64,000 nucleotides of DNA from Streptomyces sp. S.PB5 (GTDB lineage: Bacteria > Actinomycetota > Actinomycetes > Streptomycetales > Streptomycetaceae), in NCBI RefSeq assembly GCF_030403745.1, contig NZ_JAQMWP010000006.1, positions 434,001-498,000 on the forward strand, given 5' to 3'. The position numbers were made by a program, and so were the translations under genes. The notes beneath the pieces are model-generated. The model was given only the letters and a program-made list of their open reading frames with translations, was not told where the DNA came from and ran no database searches. This document shows positions 6,720-15,065 of this stretch, in pieces. How positions within the stretch are numbered: position 1 is the first letter of the stretch; each line of letters starts with the position of its first letter.

Positions 6720-8777
6720 GTGAGTGCCGAGATCTACCGGGATGCCTGGGGTGTTCCGCATCTGCGCGCCGACAGCGTGCGCGAACTCGCCCGTGCCCAG
6801 GGCCGGGTCACCGCCCGGGACCGGGCCTGGCAGCTGGAGGTCGAGCGGCACCGGGCCCGCGGCACCTCGGCATCCTTCCTCGGCGTCGACGCCCTGCCCT
6901 GGGACCGGTTCATCCGCAGGGCCCGCCTCGACGACACCGCGAGACGCTGCTTCGGGAACCTGGAGAGACAGGACCCGGAGACCGCGGACTGGGTGCGGGC
7001 GTACGTCGACGGGGTCAACGAAGGGCTGGCCGGCGCGAGCCTGCCCCTCGGTGCCCCGGGGCGCTGGGAGCCCTGGACCCCGCTCGGCGTCTGGCTCTCC
7101 ACCCACATCCTGTTCGCGGGCTTTCCCGCCAAGCTCTGGCGCACGGAGGCGGTGAAGCACCTCGGCGAGGACGCCGTCGGACTCTTCGCCGTCGACGGGC
7201 CCGGCACCTCCGGCAGCAACGGCTGGCTGGTGAGCGGCGAGCGGACCGTGACCGGACAGGCCGTCATCGCCGGTGACCCGCACCGCTTCATCGAGGACCC
7301 CGGCGTCTACCAGCAGATCCACCTCTCCTGCCCGGAGTTCGACGTCGTCGGCCTCGCCGTCCCCGGCATCCCCGGCATCGCCCACTTCGGCCACACCGGC
7401 ACGGTCGCCTGGGCCATCACCAACGCCATGGCCGACTACCAGGACCTGTACAGCGAGCGGCTGCGGCGGACCGGGGCAGGTGTCGAAGCCCTTGCTCCGG
7501 ACGGGAGTTGGACGCGCGCCACCCGGCACACCGAGACCGTCGAGGTCGCCGGCGAGGAGTCCGTCGAGGTCGAGGTCATCGAGACCGAGCGCGGGCCCGT
7601 CATCGCCGGCGGCCCGGAGGGGCTCGACGACGGCACTCCGATCGCGCTCAGCCTGCGCATCCCGCCCCGCGTCACCGGCGACCTCGGCTTCGGCACCCTC
7701 CTGCCGCTTCTGCGCGCCCGCCGGGTCGAGGACGTCGACCGCGCCTTCGACGGCTGGGCCGAGCCGGTCAACGTCGTCCAGGCCGCCGACACCGAGGGCG
7801 GGCTGCTGCACCGCGTCGCGGGCAAGGTGCCGGTGCGGGCGCAGGCCAACCGGACACGTGTCGTGCCCGCGTGGGAACCCGGGCACGAGTGGCAGGGCTG
7901 GCACGACATGCCCCGCGCCGGACTCACCGAGGACGGCGTCGCCGTCATGGCCAACCAGCGCGGCCCGGCGGCACCGCTCGGCGTCGAGTTCGCCCCGCCG
8001 CACCGCGCGAACCGCATCGCGACCCTGCTCGGGGAGAAGGAGAAGTGGTCCGCGGACGACATGTCCGCCCTCCACATGGACACCCGTCTCGCCTCCGCAA
8101 AACCCCTGCTGGACCACCTCGCGAAGCTGGCGGACCTCAGCCCCGAAGCCGAGAAGCTGCGCGGCGTCCTGCTGCGCTGGAACCGCCGTATGGACGCGGA
8201 CAGCACCGACGCCGCCCTCTACTCGACCCTGCGCGGCGCGGTCGTCCGCCGGCTCGCCGCCCACCCCGCCTTCGCCGCACTGACCTCCCCGCCCGCGTAC
8301 CCCGAGGTCCTCCTCCCCTGGCTCGCCCTGACCCCGCGGATCGGCTACGCCCTCGAACACCTGCTGCGCGCCGAGGAGTTGTACGGCATCGACCGCCCCG
8401 CCGAGATCCGCGCGGCCGTCGAGGAGGTCGCCGCGTCCACCGCTCCGCCCGTGACCTGGGGCGAGACCCACCGCCTGTTCGCGTGGCGGGCGCTGCCGGA
8501 CCCGGAGTTCACGGGACCCGGGCTGTCCGGCGACCACGACTGCGTGCTGTGCACCTCCGCCGTGCCGGGCCTGACCGACCTGGCCGCACGCGGACCCGCC
8601 GCCCGGTACGTCTGGGACCTCGCCCGGCGTGAGGACAGCCGCTGGGTGGTGCCGCTCGGTGCCTCCGGAGAGGCCGGCTCGCCCCATCACCGTGACCAAC
8701 TGCCCCTGTGGCTCGCGGGCGACCTCGTCCCGGTCGTCACCGACTTCGAACAGCTCAGCAAGGAGAGCGATGTCTGA
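6720..8777 (+). CDS. Penicillin-acylase-family (Ntn) hydrolase, iron-box controlled
   Basis: The 685-residue protein starts at GTG with GGAG nine bases upstream. The N-terminus (MSAEIYRDAWGVPHLRAD) is the usual start of the mature alpha chain, with no signal peptide. The self-cleavage motif GSNGW lies at residues 165–169, so Ser166 is the predicted nucleophile created by autoproteolysis. Family members hydrolyse amide bonds, including beta-lactams, acyl-homoserine lactones and, in PvdQ, the acyl chain of a pyoverdine precursor. The stop overlaps the following GNAT gene by eight bases, so the two are translationally coupled. The iron box and the neighbours suggest a siderophore or its precursor as substrate. 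The exact bond cut cannot be told from sequence. Confidence 0.87.
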   Translation: MSAEIYRDAWGVPHLRADSVRELARAQGRVTARDRAWQLEVERHRARGTSASFLGVDALPWDRFIRRARLDDTARRCFGNLERQDPETADWVRAYVDGVNEGLAGASLPLGAPGRWEPWTPLGVWLSTHILFAGFPAKLWRTEAVKHLGEDAVGLFAVDGPGTSGSNGWLVSGERTVTGQAVIAGDPHRFIEDPGVYQQIHLSCPEFDVVGLAVPGIPGIAHFGHTGTVAWAITNAMADYQDLYSERLRRTGAGVEALAPDGSWTRATRHTETVEVAGEESVEVEVIETERGPVIAGGPEGLDDGTPIALSLRIPPRVTGDLGFGTLLPLLRARRVEDVDRAFDGWAEPVNVVQAADTEGGLLHRVAGKVPVRAQANRTRVVPAWEPGHEWQGWHDMPRAGLTEDGVAVMANQRGPAAPLGVEFAPPHRANRIATLLGEKEKWSADDMSALHMDTRLASAKPLLDHLAKLADLSPEAEKLRGVLLRWNRRMDADSTDAALYSTLRGAVVRRLAAHPAFAALTSPPAYPEVLLPWLALTPRIGYALEHLLRAEELYGIDRPAEIRAAVEEVAASTAPPVTWGETHRLFAWRALPDPEFTGPGLSGDHDCVLCTSAVPGLTDLAARGPAARYVWDLARREDSRWVVPLGASGEAGSPHHRDQLPLWLAGDLVPVVTDFEQLSKESDV

Positions 8778-9375
8778 CCCCCGCATTCCGGCATACGTCC
8801 ACGAGGAGACCGTCGACGGCTACGGCACCGTCCGGATCCGCCCGCTCGACGCCAAGGGCGACGCCGGGGTCCTGCACGGCTGGGTCAGCGAGGAACGCGC
8901 CGCGTTCTGGGGCATGAACGGCCTCACCCAGGACCAAGTGGCCGGGATCTACGCCCACATGGACACCCTCGACACCCACCACGCCTATCTGATCGAGAAG
9001 GACGGTGAACCGGCCGGGCTGCTGCAGACCTATGAGCCGGAGGCCGACCGGGTCAGCGAGTGCTACCCCGTCGAGCCCGGGGACATCGGCCTCCACCTGC
9101 TCCTCGCGCCCGCGGGAGCCGACGGAGCCCGGGTGGGGTGGTCCTCCGCGCTGCTGCGTGCCGTCGCCTCGTTCGTCCTGATCGGCCTCGACCGCAAGCG
9201 CGTCGTCGTCGATCCCGACGTGCGCAACGAGAAGGCGATCGCGCGATTCCTGCGGCAGGGGTTCACGGCCGGGGAGAAGGTCGTGCTGCCGGAGATCGAC
9301 ATCCCGGATGTGTACCTGCCCGAGAAGCACGCTCAACTCGCCTTCCTGGACCGGGAGGTAGCCTTCCCGGGGTGA
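8770..9375 (+). CDS. Siderophore-type GNAT acyltransferase (IucB/AlcB/MbtK-like)
   Basis: The 201-residue protein starts at ATG with AGGAG before it. It matches the GNAT subfamily that acylates N-hydroxylated amines in hydroxamate siderophore synthesis. Visible matches are the N-terminal substrate region (WVSEERAAFWGMNGL), the acceptor core (DIGLHLLLAP) and the cofactor region (RVVVDPDVRNEKAIARFLRQGF). The donor would be an acyl-CoA. No siderophore synthetase or NRPS is in the window, so it must act with a pathway encoded elsewhere or with the adjacent acylase. It overlaps the preceding gene by 8 bp and the next gene by 4 bp. Confidence 0.85.
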   Translation: MSDPRIPAYVHEETVDGYGTVRIRPLDAKGDAGVLHGWVSEERAAFWGMNGLTQDQVAGIYAHMDTLDTHHAYLIEKDGEPAGLLQTYEPEADRVSECYPVEPGDIGLHLLLAPAGADGARVGWSSALLRAVASFVLIGLDRKRVVVDPDVRNEKAIARFLRQGFTAGEKVVLPEIDIPDVYLPEKHAQLAFLDREVAFPG

Positions 9376-9839
9376 CTCCAGAAGACCTCGTCGCCCACTA
9401 CGGACTGGAACCGATTCCGCGCGAGGGGGGCCTGTTCCGCCGTACCTGGGCGGGCCCCGAACGCGCGGACGGACGGCCCGAGGGCTCCGCCATAGTCGCC
9501 CTCCTCACCGCGGACGACTTCTCCGCCCTGCACCGGCTGCCCAGCGACGAGGTCTGGCACTTCTACCTCGGCGACCCCCTGGAACTGCTGCTCCTGGCCC
9601 CCGACGGCACATCCTCGACCGCCGTCCTGGGCCCGGACGTCGTCGCAGGGCAGCACGTCCAGCTGACCGTCCCCGCCGGCACCTGGATGGGGGCGCGGCC
9701 CCGCGGTGCCTGGACCTTCTTCGGGTGCACGATGGCTCCCGGGTTCACCTACGAGGGGTACGAGCACGGGGAGTTCGAGGCTCTGGTGGCGCGTTACCCG
9801 GCCGAGGCGGAGCGGATCGCGGGACTGTGCCGTCCATGA
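9372..9839 (+). CDS. DUF985 cupin-fold protein
   Basis: The 155-residue protein starts at a GTG that overlaps the previous stop (GTGA). The core EVWHFYLGDPLELLLLAPDG and the later PAGTWMGARP match the DUF985 cupin-5 family, a beta-barrel whose members are thought to bind small sugars or nucleotide-like ligands. No enzymatic activity is established. Its position inside the iron-box operon, coupled on both sides, suggests a role in the same pathway, which is inference only. Confidence 0.8.
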   Translation: MTPEDLVAHYGLEPIPREGGLFRRTWAGPERADGRPEGSAIVALLTADDFSALHRLPSDEVWHFYLGDPLELLLLAPDGTSSTAVLGPDVVAGQHVQLTVPAGTWMGARPRGAWTFFGCTMAPGFTYEGYEHGEFEALVARYPAEAERIAGLCRP

Positions 9840-10588
9840 GACTCCTCGAAGGACAGATCGCCCTCGTCACGGGCGCGGGCGGCGGCATCGGGCGGGGGAT
9901 CGCGCTGCGGTTCGCCGAGCAGGGGGCGGCCGCGGTCGTGGTGCACTGCCTTACGGCGGTGGCGGCGGCGCAGGAAGTGGCGTCCCGCGTCCGGGAGTCC
10001 GGCGCGCGGGCCGCCGTGCTTCAAGCCGATCTGCGGGACGAGGACGCCTGCCGGGAGCTGGTCCGGGAGGCGGCCGAGTGGGGCGGCGGGCTGACCGCGC
10101 TGGTCAACAACGCGGGGGTGCAGCCGGTGCGGGAGCTGCCCGGGATGACGGCCGCCGAGTGGCGGGACGTCGTCGACACCAACCTGACCGGCGTGTTCGC
10201 CTGTACGCAGGCCGCGGCCGAGGTGATGGAGGGGGGTTCCGTCACACACATCGCCTCGATCGAGGCGCACGCTCCCGCCGCCGGGCACGCCCACTACAGC
10301 GCCTCCAAGGCCGCCGTCGTGATGCACGCGCGGTCGGCGGCCCTGGAGTACGGGTCCCGCGGCATCCGCGTCAACAGCGTCTCGCCCGGCCTCATCGACC
10401 GGGAGGGGCTGGCGGAGGACTGGCCCGAGGGCGTGGGGCGGTGGCTGCGCAAGGCGCCCCTGGGCCGGCTCGGCCGCCCCGAGGACATCGGGGACGCCTG
10501 CGCGTTCCTCGCCTCGCCGCTCGCCTCCTGGGTCACCGGGCAGGACCTGGTCGTGGACGGCGGGGTGTCGGCGCAGCCGGCCTGGTGA
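9836..10588 (+). CDS. Short-chain dehydrogenase/reductase (SDR)
   Basis: The 250-residue protein has the SDR Rossmann motif TGAGGGIGRG near residue 13, NNAG near residue 89, a catalytic Ser and YSASK tetrad (about residue 155) and the C-terminal VTGQDLVVDGG. It would use NAD(P)H to interconvert a hydroxyl and carbonyl; the substrate is unknown. The ATG overlaps the previous stop (ATGA), making it the last gene of the iron-box operon. Confidence 0.88.
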   Translation: MRLLEGQIALVTGAGGGIGRGIALRFAEQGAAAVVVHCLTAVAAAQEVASRVRESGARAAVLQADLRDEDACRELVREAAEWGGGLTALVNNAGVQPVRELPGMTAAEWRDVVDTNLTGVFACTQAAAEVMEGGSVTHIASIEAHAPAAGHAHYSASKAAVVMHARSAALEYGSRGIRVNSVSPGLIDREGLAEDWPEGVGRWLRKAPLGRLGRPEDIGDACAFLASPLASWVTGQDLVVDGGVSAQPAW

Positions 10589-10642
10589 GTGTTCCGGCCC
10601 TCGCGTACGTACATGTACCGAGCAGCGAGACGGAGTACTGAC

Positions 10643-12595
10643 GTGGAGCGTGGCGGTGGCCGAGGACGGCGGCGAGTTCAAGGGCTGGTGCTGCTGGGCA
10701 CCATGCTGGTCCTGCTCCTCTTCGGCGGCGCGGGACCGGCACAGGCCCATGCCGCCCTCCGCTCCGCCGACCCCGAGGACGGAACCGTCCTCAAGTCCGC
10801 TCCCGGCCACATCACCCTGACCTTCACCGAGTCCGTCGGCCTGCTCGACGACTCCTTCCGCGTGCTGAGCCCGAAGAACGAACGGGTGCGCACGGGAGAA
10901 GCCGAGCACGTCCCCGGCCGCTCGGACACGGCCCGCGTCTCCCTCCCCGCGTCGGGGCTCGGCGAGGGCACCTTCACCGTGGCCTGGCGGGTCGTCTCGG
11001 CGGACAGCCACCCGGTCTCGGGCGCCTTCACCTTCTCGATCGGCGAGCCCTCGGCGACGACCGCGGCCGTGGACCCGGGACCCGTGGAGAACCCGGCGAC
11101 CACCAGCCTCTACAACATCGCCCGCTACCTCGCCTACCTCGCGGCGGCCCTGCTCATCGGCACGGCGGTGTTCCTCGCGTACTGCCGCCCGGCGGACCCG
11201 GACATCCTGCCCCGGCTGCTCCGGGCGGGCTGGTGGACACTCCTGGGCGCCACGGTCGCCCTCTTCGTCCTCAGGGCCCCCTACGAGGCCGGCACGGGCC
11301 CCACGACGGCCTTCGACGCGGCGGCCTTCGAGCGGACGGTGACGAGCCGCCCGGGCGTGGTCCTGCTGGCCCGGCTGGCGCTGCTGGGGCTGACGGCGGT
11401 GTTCCTGCTGCGGCTGGGGAAGGTCCGGGGCGCGGTGGGCTCCGGGGCCGGGGGTGCCGCTGACGCGGCGGATTCCGGGTTCGGAGGCGGGGGCGGTGCG
11501 CTCGCCGTCGGCTCCCGTACGTCCACGTCAGGCACCGCCCTCCCCGGCACCGCCCTCCCCGTCGGCTCCCGTGCCGTCGGTACCGTCCTCGCCCTCGGGC
11601 TCGCCCTCACCTGGGCCGCCGGTGAGCACGCCTCCGCCGGGATCCAGGTGCCCGTGGCGATGGCCTCCTCGGTGCTGCACGTCCTCGCGATGGCGGCGTG
11701 GCTGGGCGGCCTCGCGGCCCTGGTGGTCACGCTGTACCGGGCGGCGGTCGTCGAGCCGGAGACGGTCACCCGGTTCTCCCGGCTGGCCTTCGTCTCCGTG
11801 GTCGTGCTGGTCGTCACCGGCGTCTACCAGTCCTGGCGCGGCCTCGGCTCCTGGTCGGCGCTGACGGACACGTCGTACGGCCGGCTGCTGGTTGCCAAGC
11901 TGATCGCGGTGGTCGTGCTGCTGACGGCGGCCGGGTTCTCGCGGCTGTGGACGGTGCGGATGGCGACGGAGGGGGCGCGGACCGGCGTACGGGAGGAGGA
12001 GCGGGTGCCGGAGGCGGTGGGCGGGCCGGCGTTGCCCGCACCGCCGCACAAGGAGCCGGACGAGGGGGCGGACCGGGGGCCGGACCGGGAGCCCGGCGAC
12101 GAGCCGGCCCCCGTGCCGGACCGTCGTGGCCTGCGTCGTTCCGTGCTCGCCGAAGTCACCGTCGGGGTCGTGGTGCTGGTCGTCACGACCGTGCTCACCG
12201 GGACCGTGCCGGGGCGGGCCGAGGCGGAGGCGGCGCAGAGCCCCGCGACCGCCGGGCTGCCCGCCGCGTCCGTCTCCTACGTGCCCTTCGAGGTCGGCGG
12301 TGCCCGGGGCAAGGTGCAGATCACCCTCGACCCCGGGCGGGTCGGCCGGAACTCCGTCGAGGCGGTGGTGCTCGGGGCGGACGGCGGTTTCGCCATCGTC
12401 CCCGAGCTGCGGCTCTCCTTCACGCTCCCGGCGCAGGACATCGGCCCGCTGGACGCCGGGCTGACCGACAAGGGCGGCTACTGGGGCACCGGCGACCTCG
12501 ATCTGCCCATCGCCGGGACGTGGGAGATGAAGGTGACCGTCAGGGTCTCCGAGATCGATCAGGTCAGCGAGACCAAGTCCGTCGTGATCGGTTAG
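10643..12595 (+). CDS. CopC–CopD (YcnJ-like) copper protein
   Basis: The 650-residue product starts at GTG with GGAG seven bases upstream. It has a signal peptide ending AQA and a mature N-terminus HAALRSADP that supplies the CopC N-terminal copper-binding His. The CopC signature DSHPVSG lies near residue 120. A CopD membrane domain with about eight spans follows, then a charged loop rich in Glu and Pro and a last span. The C-terminal extracellular domain of about 115 residues resembles YtkA/FixH-like beta domains. Known relatives import or handle copper. It begins 54 bp after the SDR, so a link to the iron operon is possible but not required. Confidence 0.85.
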   Translation: MERGGGRGRRRVQGLVLLGTMLVLLLFGGAGPAQAHAALRSADPEDGTVLKSAPGHITLTFTESVGLLDDSFRVLSPKNERVRTGEAEHVPGRSDTARVSLPASGLGEGTFTVAWRVVSADSHPVSGAFTFSIGEPSATTAAVDPGPVENPATTSLYNIARYLAYLAAALLIGTAVFLAYCRPADPDILPRLLRAGWWTLLGATVALFVLRAPYEAGTGPTTAFDAAAFERTVTSRPGVVLLARLALLGLTAVFLLRLGKVRGAVGSGAGGAADAADSGFGGGGGALAVGSRTSTSGTALPGTALPVGSRAVGTVLALGLALTWAAGEHASAGIQVPVAMASSVLHVLAMAAWLGGLAALVVTLYRAAVVEPETVTRFSRLAFVSVVVLVVTGVYQSWRGLGSWSALTDTSYGRLLVAKLIAVVVLLTAAGFSRLWTVRMATEGARTGVREEERVPEAVGGPALPAPPHKEPDEGADRGPDREPGDEPAPVPDRRGLRRSVLAEVTVGVVVLVVTTVLTGTVPGRAEAEAAQSPATAGLPAASVSYVPFEVGGARGKVQITLDPGRVGRNSVEAVVLGADGGFAIVPELRLSFTLPAQDIGPLDAGLTDKGGYWGTGDLDLPIAGTWEMKVTVRVSEIDQVSETKSVVIG

Positions 12596-12617
12596 AGCGA
12601 CTCGATCTTGGATGTGT

Positions 12618-12643
12618 CGGTCACATTTCAACAAAAGTGACCG
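12618..12643. terminator. Hairpin after the copper gene, possible terminator
   Basis: CGGTCAC and GTGACCG form a 7-bp stem. An A·A mismatch, a further TTT/AAA segment and a CAAC loop complete it. It sits about 22 bp after the CopC–CopD stop. No clear T-run follows, so it could equally be a regulatory site for the next operon. Confidence 0.5.
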
Positions 12644-12650
12644 GCCCCTC

Positions 12651-12680
12651 TTGACGTATGACAGGACATGCGGCTGTCAT
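12651..12680 (+). promoter_or_regulatory. Candidate promoter and operator of the galactoside operon
   Basis: TTGACG (12651–12656) is a good −35. A possible −10 (TGTCAT) lies 18 bp on. Within the promoter, ATGACAG (12658–12664) and CTGTCAT (12674–12680) form a perfect inverted repeat with nine bases between, placed where a repressor would block RNA polymerase. A second feature, two TTCGACG units at about 12718–12737, lies nearer the gene. No regulator gene lies next to the operon. Confidence 0.5.
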
Positions 12681-12779
12681 TACGCCACCGTGTTTGGTCA
12701 AGTTGATTTCTGATCGGTTTCGACGGACTTCGACGTTTCTCCACCCTGCCTGGCCGAACCCTGTCTTCAGGAGCCGTTC

Positions 12780-14078
12780 ATGCCCGACTTCGCCCTCCCC
12801 TCCGCGAGCCGCCGGTCCGTCCTGCGCGGAATAGGCGGCGCCGCCCTGCTCGGCGCCGGTGTCCCCTTGCTGAGCGCCTGCGGTGGCAGCGGAACCGCGT
12901 CCGACCCGAAGACCGTCACCCTCGGGTCGAAGGCGTCCGACCCGGTGCCGAAGAAGGCCTTCGCGGACATCTACGCGGCCTTCAAGAAGGAATCCGGGCT
13001 CACGGTCGACGTGAACACCAAGGACTCCAACACCTTCCAGGAGCAGATCAACGCCTACCTCCAGGGCACGCCGGACGACGTGTTCACCTGGTTCGCGGGC
13101 TACCGCATGCAGTTCTTCGCGGCGAAGGGCCTCGCCACCCCGATCGACGACGTGTGGAAGACGATCGGCGGCAACTTCCCCGAGGCGATGCACAAGCTCA
13201 GCAAGGGCGAGGACGGCAAGTACTACTTCGTGCCGCTGTACTCCTACCCCTGGGCGGTCTTCTACCGGAAGAGCGTCTTCCAGCAGTACGGCTACGAAGT
13301 CCCCACCACCTGGGACGCCTTCGTCGCCCTGTGCAAGCAGATGGAGAAGGACAAGCTCGTCCCGATCGCCTTCGGCGACAAGGACGCCTGGCCCGCCCTC
13401 GGCACCTTCGACCAGATCAACTTCCGCCAGAACGGCTACGACTTCCACGTCGACCTGATGGCCGGCAAGGCCGCCTGGACCGACGCCAAGGTGCGCAAGG
13501 TCTTCGACCTGTGGGCCGAGATCCTCCCCTACCACCAGGAGGGCGCGGTGGGCCGCACCTGGCAGGACGCGGCCCAGACCCTCGCCTCCAAGAAGGCCGG
13601 CATGTACGTCCTGGGCACCTTCGTGGCCCAGCAGTTCACCGACAAGGCCGCCCTGGACGACCTCGACTTCTTCGCCTTCCCGGAGATCGACCCGGCGTAC
13701 GGCCAGGACACCGTCGAGGCCCCGACCGACGGCTTCATGCTGAGCAAGAGCCCGAAGAACAAGGCCGGCGCCACCAAGCTCCTGGAGTACCTGGGCACCA
13801 CGGCCGCCGAGGACATCTACCTCAAGGCCGACCCGAGCGTCGTGCACGCCGCCACCGGCGCCGACACCTCCGCGTACACCCCGATCCAGAAGAAGGCGTA
13901 CGAGATGATCTCGGGCGCCAAGTCCCTGACCCAGTTCATGGACCGCGACAGCCGTCCCGACTTCACCTCGACGGTCATGCAGCCCGCGCTGCAGAAGTTC
14001 GTCCGGGACCCGAAGGGCGTGGACAGTCTGCTCTCGTCCATCGAGCGCCAGAAGAAGACGATCTTCGCGTCTTCCTGA
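12780..14078 (+). CDS. Sugar ABC transporter solute-binding lipoprotein
   Basis: The 432-residue protein has a twin-arginine-like leader (SRRSVLRG) and a lipobox LSAC with the lipidated Cys near residue 35. The rest matches family-1 extracellular sugar-binding proteins, for example the FAGYRMQFF and WDAFVALCKQM regions. It would capture an oligosaccharide outside the membrane and deliver it to the two permeases encoded immediately downstream. The adjacent galactosidases suggest an alpha- or beta-galactoside. No ATPase gene is present, so a shared MsiK-type ATPase from elsewhere is likely, as is common in Streptomyces. Confidence 0.92.
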   Translation: MPDFALPSASRRSVLRGIGGAALLGAGVPLLSACGGSGTASDPKTVTLGSKASDPVPKKAFADIYAAFKKESGLTVDVNTKDSNTFQEQINAYLQGTPDDVFTWFAGYRMQFFAAKGLATPIDDVWKTIGGNFPEAMHKLSKGEDGKYYFVPLYSYPWAVFYRKSVFQQYGYEVPTTWDAFVALCKQMEKDKLVPIAFGDKDAWPALGTFDQINFRQNGYDFHVDLMAGKAAWTDAKVRKVFDLWAEILPYHQEGAVGRTWQDAAQTLASKKAGMYVLGTFVAQQFTDKAALDDLDFFAFPEIDPAYGQDTVEAPTDGFMLSKSPKNKAGATKLLEYLGTTAAEDIYLKADPSVVHAATGADTSAYTPIQKKAYEMISGAKSLTQFMDRDSRPDFTSTVMQPALQKFVRDPKGVDSLLSSIERQKKTIFASS

Positions 14079-14090
14079 GGCGGGCTGTCG

Positions 14091-15065
14091 ATGACCATCA
14101 CCCCCACGAAGTCCCCGGAGGCGGCCCCCGAGCCGCCTTCGGGCGCTGCCCCGGTGAACCGGGTCCCGCAGGGCCACAAGCGCCTGCTGACCCGCCGTGA
14201 CCGGCTCACGCTCGGCTTTATGGCCGGCCTGCCGACGATCCTGCACGTGGCCCTCGTCTGGGTCACCGCGCTCGCGTCGATCCTCCTCGCCTTCACCTCC
14301 TGGAACGGCATCGGCTTCGACTCCATCCAGTGGGTCGGGCTCGAGAACTTCAAGGAACTGTTCACCAACAACCCGCAGTTCTGGCCCGCCGTCGAGCACA
14401 ACGTCATCTGGTTCGTGGTGCTGATCTGCATCCCGACCCCGCTCGGGCTGTTCCTGGCCGTGCAGCTGGACAAGAAGATCCGGTTCAGCCGCGTCTACCA
14501 GACGGCCTTCTTCCTGCCGGTCGTGCTGTCGATGGCGGTCATCGGATTCGTCTGGCAGCTCGTCTACAACCCGGACACCGGCCTGATCAACAGCCTCATC
14601 GGCGCCAACGAGCCCGGCCACTACATCGACTGGATCGGCGACCCGGACCTCAACCTCTGGGCGATCCTCATCGCGGCCTCCTGGCGGCACACCGGCTACA
14701 TGATGATCCTGTACCTGGCCGGTCTGAAGGGCGTCGACCCGTCCCTGCGGGAGGCCTCCGCGCTCGACGGGGCGAACGAGTGGCAGACGTTCAAGAACGT
14801 CATCTTCCCGACCCTGCGGCCCACCAACACCGTCGTCCTGGTCGTCACGATCATCGAGGCCCTGCGCGCCTTCGATCTGGTCTTCGTCTTCAACAAGGGC
14901 GCCGAGGGCACCGAGCTGCTGTCGATCCTGGTCACCAACAACATCATCGGTGAGTCGAGCCGCATCGGTTACGGCTCGGCGATCGCCGTCGTGCTCCTGC
15001 TGATCTCGCTCGTCGTGATCATCCCGTACCTGGTGGCGACCTTCCGGAAGGAGCGGCGCGCATGA
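14091..15065 (+). CDS. Sugar ABC transporter permease (MalF-like)
   Basis: The 324-residue integral membrane protein has six predicted spans after a Pro-rich cytoplasmic N-terminus. It also has the binding-protein-dependent permease EAA loop (REASALDGANEWQTFKNVIFP) that contacts the ATPase. It starts 12 bp after the binding-protein gene and its stop overlaps the second permease start (ATGA), so the two are translated together. Confidence 0.93.
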   Translation: MTITPTKSPEAAPEPPSGAAPVNRVPQGHKRLLTRRDRLTLGFMAGLPTILHVALVWVTALASILLAFTSWNGIGFDSIQWVGLENFKELFTNNPQFWPAVEHNVIWFVVLICIPTPLGLFLAVQLDKKIRFSRVYQTAFFLPVVLSMAVIGFVWQLVYNPDTGLINSLIGANEPGHYIDWIGDPDLNLWAILIAASWRHTGYMMILYLAGLKGVDPSLREASALDGANEWQTFKNVIFPTLRPTNTVVLVVTIIEALRAFDLVFVFNKGAEGTELLSILVTNNIIGESSRIGYGSAIAVVLLLISLVVIIPYLVATFRKERRA

